Origin: Actinospica sp035552695
GTDB taxonomy: Bacteria; Actinomycetota; Actinomycetes; Streptomycetales; Catenulisporaceae
Length of the DNA: 64,000 bases
Assembly (NCBI RefSeq): GCF_035552695.1
Contig: NZ_DASZKT010000266.1
Coordinates: 1 to 64,000, forward strand
Reading direction: 5' to 3'
Position 1 is the stretch's first letter. The number at the start of each line of letters is the position of its first letter. The position numbers and the translations under genes were made by a program. The notes below the pieces were generated by a model that saw nothing but the letters and a program-made list of their open reading frames with translations, was not told the DNA's origin and made no database searches. Positions 35,370 through 42,984 of this stretch are shown in pieces.

Positions 35370-35594
35370 GGGCAGATCGTAGGACTTCGCGGCCGATTTC
35401 GACATCACCGAGAGTAGTTATGTCCGTTTGATGGCGATTATTGGCCGCCTTTCCGCCGGTTCCGGAAGTGGCCTAGACCATTGACGCTGAACTCGGTGCG
35501 TGCTTTTCTGCGGATGCTGGAACTTTCTCAGCTTTGTTTCAGGATTTGTTACACGCCCACCCGCTGCGCGTGCCCACGCAAGAAAGGGACGATG

Positions 35595-37511
35595 ATGCCC
35601 CCTCGCAGCAGATTCCTCGCGACCGCCGCGACCGTGGCCGTGGTCGCCGGAGGCCTGATCGCCTTCAGCGCGACACAGGCCTCCGCCGCGACCGCGGTCT
35701 CGGTCTGGGAGACCACCGCCGACGGCAGCCAACTGCTCTCCCCGCAGGCCGGAGCGGCCTTCGTCTCCGGCCCCGGCGGGGCGAGCGAGACGGTCACGGT
35801 CAACCCGTCGACCACGTACCAGAGCATGACCGGCTTCGGCGCCTCGTTCACCGACTCCTCGGCCTGGCTGGTCTACAACTCGCCCCAGCGCAACGCGATC
35901 ATGACCAAGCTGTTCGACCCCACGAACGGCATCGGGCTCAGCTTCCTGCGCCAGCCGATCGGCGCGTCGGACTTCTCGACGTCCCTGTTCAGCTACGACG
36001 ACGTGCCCTCCGGCCAGACCGACCCGTCCCTGGCGAACTTCTCCATCGCGCACGACCAGTCGTACATCCTCCCGATCCTCAAGCAGGCGCTGTCCCTCAA
36101 CCCCTCGATCACGGTGATGGCCACGCCGTGGAGCCCGCCGGGCTGGATGAAGACCAGCGGCTCGATGATCGGCGGCACGCTCCAGTCCTCCGACTACCAG
36201 GCCTTCGCCGACTACCTGGTGAAGTTCGCGCAGGCCTACCAGGCCGCGGGCGTGCCGATCTCGCTGATGACCGCGCAGAACGAGCCGGAGTACTCGCCGT
36301 CGAACTACCCCGGCTCCACGTTTACGGCCGCCCAGGAGGAGTCGTTCATCGCCAACAACCTGGGCCCGGCGCTGGCGAGCTCGGGGGTGTCCACCAAGAT
36401 CCTCGGCTACGACCACAACTGGAACGACACCAGCTTCCCCGAGACCGTCATCGGCAACAACGACTCCGGCCAGTACACCGTCGGCACGGCGTGGCACTGC
36501 TACTCCGGCGACCCCAGCGCGCAGAGCACGGTGCACAACGCGTACCCGAATAAGGACACATACTTCACGGAGTGCTCGGGCAGCCAGTCCGCCAACCCGG
36601 CGAACACCTTCGCCGACTCGCTCGACTGGCAGACCGAGAACCTGATCATCGGCGCCACCCGCAACTGGGCCAAGTCCGTGGTCACCTGGAACATGGCCCT
36701 CGACCCGAGCGGCGGCCCGAGCATGAACTGCACCACGTGCACCGCCGCGGTCACGGTCGACAACAACGCGGGCAGCGCGTCCTACAACGCCGAGTACTAC
36801 TCGCTCGGCCAGGCCAGCAAGTTCGTCAAGCCCGGCGCCGTGCGCGTCGACTCGAACACCTTCGGCTCGGGCAACATCGAGGACGTCGCGTTCCAGAACC
36901 CCGACGGCTCCACCGCGATGGTCGCGCTCAACTCGGACACGTCCAACGCGCACAGCTTCAACGTCGAGGAGAACGGCCAGTCCTTCAGCTACACCCTGCC
37001 GGCTCGGGCCGTCGCCACCTTCACCTGGCCCGCCCTCAGTTCGGGCGGCAACGGCGGCATCAACTCGTCGACGTGGTACCAGGTCGTCAACAACAGCAGC
37101 GGCAAGTGTGTCGACGACGCCGGCGGTTCCACGGCCAACGGAACCGCGGTCCAGCAGTGGACCTGCGGCACGGGAAACAACAACCAGGAGTGGCAGTTCC
37201 AGCCGACTGACAGCGGCTACTACAAGGTGGTCACCCGCAATTCGAGCTCCGTGGCATGGGACGTGACCGGCGGGTCCGGCGCCACGGGCGACGGGACGCC
37301 GATCCAGCTGTGGTCGTACGGCGGCGGCACCAACCAGCAGTGGAAACCCACCGCGCTGTCGAACGGGACGTACACCTTCACCGCTCGCAACAGCGGCAGC
37401 GAATGCCTGGACGACACCAACCGGTCCACGGCCGACGGCACGCAGTTCCAGCAGTGGACGTGCACCGGCAACGACACCGCGCAGAGCTTCCAGCTCGTGC
37501 CGGTCGGCTGA
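35595..37511 (+). CDS. Secreted GH30 glycoside hydrolase with C-terminal ricin-type (CBM13) lectin domain
   Basis: 638 aa from ATG 35595, the second of two adjacent ATGs and the better spaced from AAAGGG. The signal peptide (LATAATVAVVAGGLIAFSATQASA) is cleaved after ASA. The catalytic TIM barrel has MTGFGASFTDSSAW, the acid/base Glu in TAQNEPEYSP and the nucleophile Glu in YFTECSG. A beta-sandwich follows. Residues about 500-638 form a beta-trefoil with QQW repeats. GH30 enzymes cleave glucosylceramide, beta-1,6-glucan or xylan; its subgroup is not fixed here. It is exported and single-gene. Confidence 0.92.
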   Translation: MPPRSRFLATAATVAVVAGGLIAFSATQASAATAVSVWETTADGSQLLSPQAGAAFVSGPGGASETVTVNPSTTYQSMTGFGASFTDSSAWLVYNSPQRNAIMTKLFDPTNGIGLSFLRQPIGASDFSTSLFSYDDVPSGQTDPSLANFSIAHDQSYILPILKQALSLNPSITVMATPWSPPGWMKTSGSMIGGTLQSSDYQAFADYLVKFAQAYQAAGVPISLMTAQNEPEYSPSNYPGSTFTAAQEESFIANNLGPALASSGVSTKILGYDHNWNDTSFPETVIGNNDSGQYTVGTAWHCYSGDPSAQSTVHNAYPNKDTYFTECSGSQSANPANTFADSLDWQTENLIIGATRNWAKSVVTWNMALDPSGGPSMNCTTCTAAVTVDNNAGSASYNAEYYSLGQASKFVKPGAVRVDSNTFGSGNIEDVAFQNPDGSTAMVALNSDTSNAHSFNVEENGQSFSYTLPARAVATFTWPALSSGGNGGINSSTWYQVVNNSSGKCVDDAGGSTANGTAVQQWTCGTGNNNQEWQFQPTDSGYYKVVTRNSSSVAWDVTGGSGATGDGTPIQLWSYGGGTNQQWKPTALSNGTYTFTARNSGSECLDDTNRSTADGTQFQQWTCTGNDTAQSFQLVPVG

Positions 37512-37520
37512 CCCCGGTCC

Positions 37521-37550
37521 TGCGCCCCGCCGCCTTCGCGGCGGGGCGCA
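37521..37550. terminator. Strong bidirectional terminator hairpin
   Basis: A perfect 13-bp stem (37521-37533 with 37538-37550) is closed by a CTTC loop, 10 bp after the GH30 stop and 23 bp before the end of the convergent ABC gene. Confidence 0.85.
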
Positions 37551-37572
37551 AGCCGTCGTCCCTCTAGACCGT

Positions 37573-39483
37573 CTAGACCAGCGACTCGCGCCAGGCCTCG
37601 TGCAGGGCGGCGAAGCGCGAGGGCGCGTCCCCCTGGCCGTCCACGGCGCCGGCGACCAGCGCGTCCGGAGCACCGTCCTCGACGATCCGTCCCGCGTCCA
37701 TCACCAGCACCCGGTCCGCGATCTCGACCGTGGACAGCCGGTGCGCGATGATCAGGGCCGTGCGATCGGCCAGAATCGTACGCAGCGCCCGCTGCACGAG
37801 CCGCTCGCTCGGCACGTCCAGCGAACTGGTCGCCTCGTCCAGGATCAGCACCGCAGGATCGGCCAGGAACGCGCGGGCGAAGGCGACCAGCTGGCGCTGG
37901 CCCGCGGACAGCCGTCCGCCGCGCTTCTTCACGTCCGTCGCGAAACCCTGCGGCAGCTTCTCGATGAACTCGTGCGCCCCGATCGCCCGGGCCGCCTGCT
38001 CGACCTCCTCGTCGGTGGCGTCCGGCTTGCCGAACCGGATGTTGTCCGCGACCGAACCGCTGAACAGGAAGTTCTCCTGCGTCACCATGATCACGGCGCG
38101 GCGCAGGTCGCGGTCGCTCAGATCGCGCAGGTCCAGGCCGTCGAGCCGCACGGCGCCCTCGGTCGGGTCGTAGAAGCGGCACATCAGCCTGGCCAGCGTG
38201 CTCTTGCCCGCGCCCGTCGCCCCGACCAGAGCCACCGTCTGACCCGCCGCGATGTCCAGGTCGAGATCGGGCAGGATCACCCGCGCCTCTTCGTCCTTGT
38301 CACGCTTCGGATAGGCGAACACCACGCCATCCAGTTCGACGCGGCCGCGCACCGGCTGGGCCAGCTGCTTCGGCTCGGCCGGCTCGGGCACCGCGGGCTG
38401 CTCCTCGAGCACGCCGGACAGCTTCTCCAGCGCGGCCGTCGCGGACTGGTACGAGGTGTAGAACACCGCGAGGTCCTGCATCGGGTCGAAGAACTTGCGC
38501 AGGTAGAGGATGTACGCGGTCAGCAGACCGATCTTCAGCGTGTGGTCCATGACCTGCAGACCGCCGAAGACCAGCACCGCGGCCGTGGCCACGCCGCCGA
38601 CCGCCACGATGCCCGGCATGAACCAGCCGAACATCATCATCGCCTTGGAGTTGGCGTTCACGTTGTCCTGGTTCAGCTTGCTGAAGATGTCCCGGTTCCG
38701 GCGCTCACGCCGGAAGGACTGCACCGCGCGGATGCCGTTGAGCGTCTCGACGAACTGCACGATCACCGCGGCCACGGTCTCCCGCTGCAGCCGGTAGGCG
38801 ACCCGCGAGCCCCTGGTGTACCAGGCCATCAGGGCGAGCAGCGCGGGCAGGCAGACCAGCACGATGATCGAGAGCATCGGGTCGAGCACGGCCAGCAGCG
38901 TGCCGATGACGACGACGTTCAGCAGGGCGCTGACGAGCCCGTCCAGGCTGCTGTTGATCAGGTCGTTGAGCGCGTCCAGGTCGTTGGTCAGCCGGGAGAT
39001 CACCCGGCCCGAGGTGTACTTCTCGTGGAAGGCGATCGGCAGCCGCTGGAACTGAGTGAACACCTTGCGACGCAGTTCGAGCAGCATGTCCTGGCCCATC
39101 CGCCCGGCCAGGGTGAGGAACTTGAGCCGGAGCAGCGAGCCGACCAGCGCCGAGCCGCCGATGCCCGCCGCGACCAGCGCGATCGTGGTCCAGTCCCCGT
39201 GCTTGACGGCGGGCATGCCGTCGTCGATGCCGATGGACACCAGGTAGGGCGCGCACATCTCGAAGCAGGTGACCACGACGATCAGCACCGTGGCCAGCAG
39301 CAGGCCGCGCTTGTGCGGGCGCAGCAGTTCGGCGAGCAGCCGACGGGAGCGGGCGCGCAGGAAGATCCCGCCCTTAGCGGAGACCTCGTCCTTCTCCTCC
39401 GCGGCCACGCCGCGCCAGTCGTCGAGCGACTGCCTCGGTTCCTCTTCTGAGCTCTCCGGAACGGTGTCGACGGTGGTGGTCAT
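37573..39483 (-). CDS. ABC exporter half-transporter, permease-ATPase fusion (consensus ATP site)
   Basis: 636 aa. Six-helix export domain (about 60-340) then an ATPase domain: Walker A GATGAGKSTLA, signature LSAGQRQLVAF, Walker B VLILDEATSSLD with a normal catalytic Glu, and the H-loop AHRLSTV. Its ATG overlaps the stop of the preceding ABC gene by 4 bp. The two halves therefore form a heterodimer, probably a drug or lipid exporter. A ~40-residue acidic N-terminal extension precedes the first helix. Substrate unknown. Confidence 0.92.
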   Translation of the reverse strand: MTTTVDTVPESSEEEPRQSLDDWRGVAAEEKDEVSAKGGIFLRARSRRLLAELLRPHKRGLLLATVLIVVVTCFEMCAPYLVSIGIDDGMPAVKHGDWTTIALVAAGIGGSALVGSLLRLKFLTLAGRMGQDMLLELRRKVFTQFQRLPIAFHEKYTSGRVISRLTNDLDALNDLINSSLDGLVSALLNVVVIGTLLAVLDPMLSIIVLVCLPALLALMAWYTRGSRVAYRLQRETVAAVIVQFVETLNGIRAVQSFRRERRNRDIFSKLNQDNVNANSKAMMMFGWFMPGIVAVGGVATAAVLVFGGLQVMDHTLKIGLLTAYILYLRKFFDPMQDLAVFYTSYQSATAALEKLSGVLEEQPAVPEPAEPKQLAQPVRGRVELDGVVFAYPKRDKDEEARVILPDLDLDIAAGQTVALVGATGAGKSTLARLMCRFYDPTEGAVRLDGLDLRDLSDRDLRRAVIMVTQENFLFSGSVADNIRFGKPDATDEEVEQAARAIGAHEFIEKLPQGFATDVKKRGGRLSAGQRQLVAFARAFLADPAVLILDEATSSLDVPSERLVQRALRTILADRTALIIAHRLSTVEIADRVLVMDAGRIVEDGAPDALVAGAVDGQGDAPSRFAALHEAWRESLV

Positions 39484-41270
39484 CGGACGGCCTCCTCGGC
39501 GAGTTCAGCCAGATCAGAGCTCTGGGAGAGCAGGTCGCGATAGACGGACTCCGTCTCGAGCAGCTCGTGGTGGGTGCCCTGGGCGACGACGGTGGTTCCG
39601 CCGTTCTCTGCGGGCCCGAGCACGACCACCCGGTCGGCCAGCAGCACGGTCGAGGGCCGGTGCGCCACGACCAGGCCGGTGGTCTCGGCCAGCACCGAGC
39701 GCAGCGCCTGTTCGACCAGGCTCTCGGTGTGGATGTCCAGCGCGGACAGCGGGTCGTCGAGCACGAGCATCGACGGCCGCCCGAGCACCGCACGGGCCAG
39801 GGCGAGCCGCTGTCGCTGCCCGCCGGACAGCGACATGCCCTGCTCGCCGACCCGCGTGTCCAGCCCCCAGGGCAGGTCCCGCACGAAGCCCGCCTGCGCG
39901 ACCCGCAGCGCCTCGGCGACCTGCTCCTCGTCCGCGTCCGGACGGCCGAGCACCAGGTTCTCCCGGACGCTCGCGGAGAACAGCGTCGGATCCTCGAACG
40001 CGCAGGCCACCCGGGAACGCAGCTCGGCCAGCGAGAGTTCGCGCACGTCCACGCCGTCGATCAGGATCCGGCCCTCGGTCACGTCGTAGAGCCGGGGCAC
40101 CAGCGCGGTCAGCGTCGTCTTGCCGCAGCCGGTCGGGCCGACGACCGCCACGGTCTCGCCGGGCTCGAGCGCCAGGTTGATCCCGGTCAGCAGCGGCGCG
40201 TCCGAGCCCGGGTAGGAGAAGCCGACGTTCTCGAACACCAGTCGCCCCGAGCCCTGCGGGACCTTGGTGGGGGCGGGCTCGCGGATGGTCGGCTCGACGT
40301 CGAGCACCTCGAAGATCCGCTCGGCCGCCGTGTTCGCCTCCTGCGACGCCGCCAGCAGCCAGCCGGAGGACTCGATCGGCCAGACCAGCATCTGGTAGAG
40401 CGCGACGAAGGCGACCAGCGTGCCGAGGCTCAGATGCCCGGCGGCCACCGCGGCCACGCCGAACAGCGTGATCAGGGCGAGCACCGTCTGCGGCTGGGCG
40501 ATGATCAGCGCCCAGATCTGCGCCAGGGTGCGGATCTGGCGCAGCTGCAGCGTACGCAGCCGGATCGCCTTCGCGTCGTACCGCGCGAAGAACAGGTCGC
40601 GGCGGCCGAAGGACTTGATCGCCCGGATGCCGAGGGCGGACTCCTCGATGTCGGTGGCCACCTCGCCCTGCTGGTCCTGCACGGCGCGGATGTTGCGCCG
40701 GTAGATCTTCTCGTAACGGAAGATCACCAGGCTGAGCGGGATGCCGAAGAGCACCACGATCCCGCCGAGCAGCGGGTCGATGACGATCAGCAGGATCCCG
40801 ACCGAGAGGAAGGTGACCCCGTTGACCACCAGGAAGATCAGCGCGAAGCCGAAGAACCGGCGGATCGAGGAGATGTCGCTGGTCATCCGGCTGACCAGCT
40901 GACCCGACTGCCAGGAGTCGTGGAAGCCGACGTCGAGGTGCTGGATGTGCTCGTACAGGTCGTCGCGCAGGTCGCGCTCGATGCCGAGCACGCTGCTGGC
41001 CAGGGTGAGTCGGCGGGTCAGGATCAGCGCTGCCTCGGCGAGGCCGAACAGCAGCGCGTAGAGGCCGAGCAGCCACAGCGCGGCACGGTCCCCGCTGGCC
41101 AGCGGGCCGTTGATGATCGAGCTGGTGAGCAGCGGGACGCCGACCCCGATGAGGGTGGAACCGAGGGCGACGAAGAGCATGACGGTCATCTTGGCCCGGT
41201 AGGGCCGGGCATATCGGCGTAATCTCCACAAGGACGCGAACTGGCCCCCGAGGGGCGATGGGGAGGGCAT
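39480..41270 (-). CDS. ABC exporter half-transporter, permease-ATPase fusion (degenerate ATP site)
   Basis: 596 aa. Export membrane domain (about 25-330), ATPase domain with Walker A GPTGCGKTTLTA, signature LSGGQRQRLAL and Walker B MLVLDDPLSALD. The catalytic Glu after Walker B is Asp, as in the weak site of heterodimeric exporters such as TM287/288 or BmrCD. It is coupled to the 37573-39483 half by a 4-bp overlap. The two genes are alone in the operon and have no substrate-linked neighbours. Confidence 0.92.
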   Translation of the reverse strand: MPSPSPLGGQFASLWRLRRYARPYRAKMTVMLFVALGSTLIGVGVPLLTSSIINGPLASGDRAALWLLGLYALLFGLAEAALILTRRLTLASSVLGIERDLRDDLYEHIQHLDVGFHDSWQSGQLVSRMTSDISSIRRFFGFALIFLVVNGVTFLSVGILLIVIDPLLGGIVVLFGIPLSLVIFRYEKIYRRNIRAVQDQQGEVATDIEESALGIRAIKSFGRRDLFFARYDAKAIRLRTLQLRQIRTLAQIWALIIAQPQTVLALITLFGVAAVAAGHLSLGTLVAFVALYQMLVWPIESSGWLLAASQEANTAAERIFEVLDVEPTIREPAPTKVPQGSGRLVFENVGFSYPGSDAPLLTGINLALEPGETVAVVGPTGCGKTTLTALVPRLYDVTEGRILIDGVDVRELSLAELRSRVACAFEDPTLFSASVRENLVLGRPDADEEQVAEALRVAQAGFVRDLPWGLDTRVGEQGMSLSGGQRQRLALARAVLGRPSMLVLDDPLSALDIHTESLVEQALRSVLAETTGLVVAHRPSTVLLADRVVVLGPAENGGTTVVAQGTHHELLETESVYRDLLSQSSDLAELAEEAVR

Positions 41271-41340
41271 GATAACGACCGTAGGCCGTCTGCGCCCCTG
41301 ATTTCCACCGGTTTTCCGGGTGTCGGACCAGCGGCGGAAT

Positions 41341-41354
41341 CACTCGTGCGAGTG
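41341..41354. promoter_or_regulatory. Palindrome CACTCG-TG-CGAGTG next to the csp promoter
   Basis: A perfect 6-2-6 inverted repeat that ends 3 bp before the -35 box of the cold-shock gene. Candidate activator or repressor site. Confidence 0.45.
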
Positions 41355-41357
41355 ACG

Positions 41358-41385
41358 CTGACAATGCGTCCCGCCGTGCTAGGGT
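41358..41385 (+). promoter_or_regulatory. Cold-shock gene promoter
   Basis: -35 CTGACA (41358-41363), 16-bp spacer, -10 TAGGGT (41380-41385). Predicted start near 41392, giving a leader of about 184 nt. Confidence 0.6.
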
Positions 41386-41391
41386 GGTCGT

Positions 41392-41575
41392 GGTTGCAGC
41401 TGCAGTTCCCTGAATGCTTCGTTGAATGCCCGCGGGAGTACGGCCGCGGGCCTTTGTGTTTGCGGCGCCACCCTCCTTGCGGACCCAGCGGGCGGGACAG
41501 TCACGAAACGGCAACCCGAGGCGCACACGGTGTGCGTTTCGTTCGACGTCCCCCTGTTTTTCATCAAGGAGAGAA
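41392..41575 (+). ncRNA. Long structured 5' leader of the cold-shock mRNA
   Basis: About 184 nt between the predicted transcription start and the csp ATG, with no credible gene. It holds a perfect 8-bp hairpin GCCCGCGG/CCGCGGGC (41428-41451) followed by CTTTGTGTTTG, resembling an intrinsic terminator placed before the gene. Long leaders are known to control cold-shock mRNAs; the type of control here is inferred. Confidence 0.45.
41428..41462 (+). terminator. Attenuator-like hairpin in the csp leader
   Basis: GCCCGCGG (41428-41435), 8-nt loop, CCGCGGGC (41444-41451), then a T-rich stretch. It lies upstream of, not after, the coding region. Confidence 0.45.
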
Positions 41576-41779
41576 ATGGCTTCCGGTACGGTCAAGTGGT
41601 TCAACGCGGAGAAGGGCTACGGCTTCATCTCCCAGGACGACGGCGGCGCCGACGTGTTCGTGCACTTCTCGGCGATCGATTCCACGGGCTACCGCTCGCT
41701 GGAGGAGAACCAGCGCGTCGAGTTCAGCGTCACCCAGGGCCCGAAGGGCCCGCAGGCCGAGCACGTGCGCGCGGTCTGA
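41576..41779 (+). CDS. Cold-shock protein (CspA family)
   Basis: 67 aa, the standard length, with AAGGAGAG ahead of the ATG. It is a single-stranded nucleic-acid-binding beta barrel and RNA chaperone. RNP1 is KGYGFIS (residues 13-19) and RNP2 is VFVHFS (residues 27-32); VKWFNAEKG and ENQRVEF are also typical. The long leader suggests post-transcriptional control. It is monocistronic, with a strong terminator at 41841-41874. Confidence 0.97.
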   Translation: MASGTVKWFNAEKGYGFISQDDGGADVFVHFSAIDSTGYRSLEENQRVEFSVTQGPKGPQAEHVRAV

Positions 41780-41840
41780 GCACGCCTGAGGTCCAAGCTG
41801 AACCCAGGTGAACCAAGCTCCAGCCAAGTCTTGAGCTCGG

Positions 41841-41874
41841 GACCCCCGATCCTCCCAGGGGAGGATCGGGGGTC
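41841..41874. terminator. Strong terminator after the cold-shock gene
   Basis: A perfect 14-bp stem (GACCCCCGATCCTC with GAGGATCGGGGGTC) and a 6-nt loop, followed by TTGCCTTT. It separates csp from the fdhD promoter. Confidence 0.85.
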
Positions 41875-41914
41875 TTGCCTTTCCCGTCCGGCCCGGTCCG
41901 CTCCCGATGCGGCA

Positions 41915-41920
41915 TACGCT
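41915..41920 (+). promoter_or_regulatory. -10 element of a leaderless fdhD transcript
   Basis: TACGCT ends 6 bp before the fdhD ATG at 41927. There is no ribosome site. The -35 is weak. Confidence 0.4.
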
Positions 41921-41926
41921 GGACCC

Positions 41927-42781
41927 ATGGCTAAGGTGACGGCGCGCGCGGCGGTGCTCCGGCTGGACGGCGGCTCGGCCGTGGGCGCCCGGGACAGCGT
42001 GGCCGCCGAGGAGCCGCTGGAGATCCGGGTCGGCGGCCGCCAGGTGGCCGTCACGATGCGCACGCCCGGCGAGGACTTCGACCTGGTCGCGGGCTTCCTG
42101 CTGAGCGAGGGCGCGGTGCGCGGCCGGGAGGATCTGGCCCGGATGCGCTACTGCACCGACAACCGGAACGGCGAGGACGGCCACGAGCACGACCCGTACA
42201 ACATCGTCGAGGTCGATCTCGCCCCCGGCGTGGCCGAGCCGGGCTGGTCGCTGAACCGCACGACGTTCACCAGCAGCTCCTGCGGGATCTGCGGCAAGAG
42301 CTCGATCGAAGCCGTGCACGCCAACGCCTGCTGGTCCGTCGCCGACGATCCCGTGCGGATCACCCCCGAGGTGCTCTACTCCCTCCCGGACCGGCTCCGC
42401 GAGCGCCAGAAGCTCTTCGACTCCACCGGCGGCCTGCACGCCGCCGGCCTCTTCGACGCCGCGGGCACGCTCTTCTGCATCAGGGAGGACGTCGGCCGGC
42501 ACAACGCCGTCGACAAGACGATCGGCTGGGCCCTGCGCGAGGGCCGCCTCCCGCTGCGCGGCATGCTGCTCGCGGTCAGCGGACGCGCCTCCTTCGAACT
42601 CGTGCAGAAGGCCGCCGCCGCCGGGATCCCCGTCCTGGCGGCCGTTTCCGCCCCCTCCTCGCTCGCCGTCGAACTGGCCGACGCGTCCGGACTCACACTC
42701 GCCGGTTTCGTCCGCGGCCGCCGTGCCAACGTGTACAGCCGCCCCGATCGCGTCGCGCTGCCTGACAGTTTCGGACAATAG
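41927..42781 (+). CDS. fdhD: Formate dehydrogenase accessory sulfurtransferase
   Basis: 284 aa. FdhD passes sulfur from a cysteine desulfurase to the molybdenum cofactor of formate dehydrogenase. The active CxxC is in SSSCGICGKSSIE (about residues 121-133). EEPLEIRVGG, TPGEDFDLVAGFLLSEG, REDVGRHNAVDK and VSGRASFELVQKA follow the family. No formate dehydrogenase gene is in the window, so its client is elsewhere. It is monocistronic. Confidence 0.94.
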   Translation: MAKVTARAAVLRLDGGSAVGARDSVAAEEPLEIRVGGRQVAVTMRTPGEDFDLVAGFLLSEGAVRGREDLARMRYCTDNRNGEDGHEHDPYNIVEVDLAPGVAEPGWSLNRTTFTSSSCGICGKSSIEAVHANACWSVADDPVRITPEVLYSLPDRLRERQKLFDSTGGLHAAGLFDAAGTLFCIREDVGRHNAVDKTIGWALREGRLPLRGMLLAVSGRASFELVQKAAAAGIPVLAAVSAPSSLAVELADASGLTLAGFVRGRRANVYSRPDRVALPDSFGQ

Positions 42782-42984
42782 GGCATATTCACCCCCTGAT
42801 TTATCTCAGTTGGATCACGGCTGGGCGACAAGCACGGAACTATGAAGAAATGCAAAGAGATTCCCTACCGGCGCGTAGCCACCTTGCGTTATCAAGGACT
42901 GCGATGCCGTGTGGCATCGGGGCATTGATGCCCCCGGGGGACCTGGGGCCGGCCCCCACGCGCTAGCGAATCGAGAAGAACCGT
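42782..42984 (+). promoter_or_regulatory. Structured leader upstream of the S53 peptidase gene
   Basis: 203 bp. Three adjacent inverted repeats lie at 42902-42919 (7-bp arms, GTGT loop), 42919-42934 (GGGGCA-TTGA-TGCCCC) and 42945-42956 (GGGGCCGGCCCC). A 28-codon open frame (42842-42928) ends in the loop of the second repeat. No convincing -10/-35 pair was found. Confidence 0.4.
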
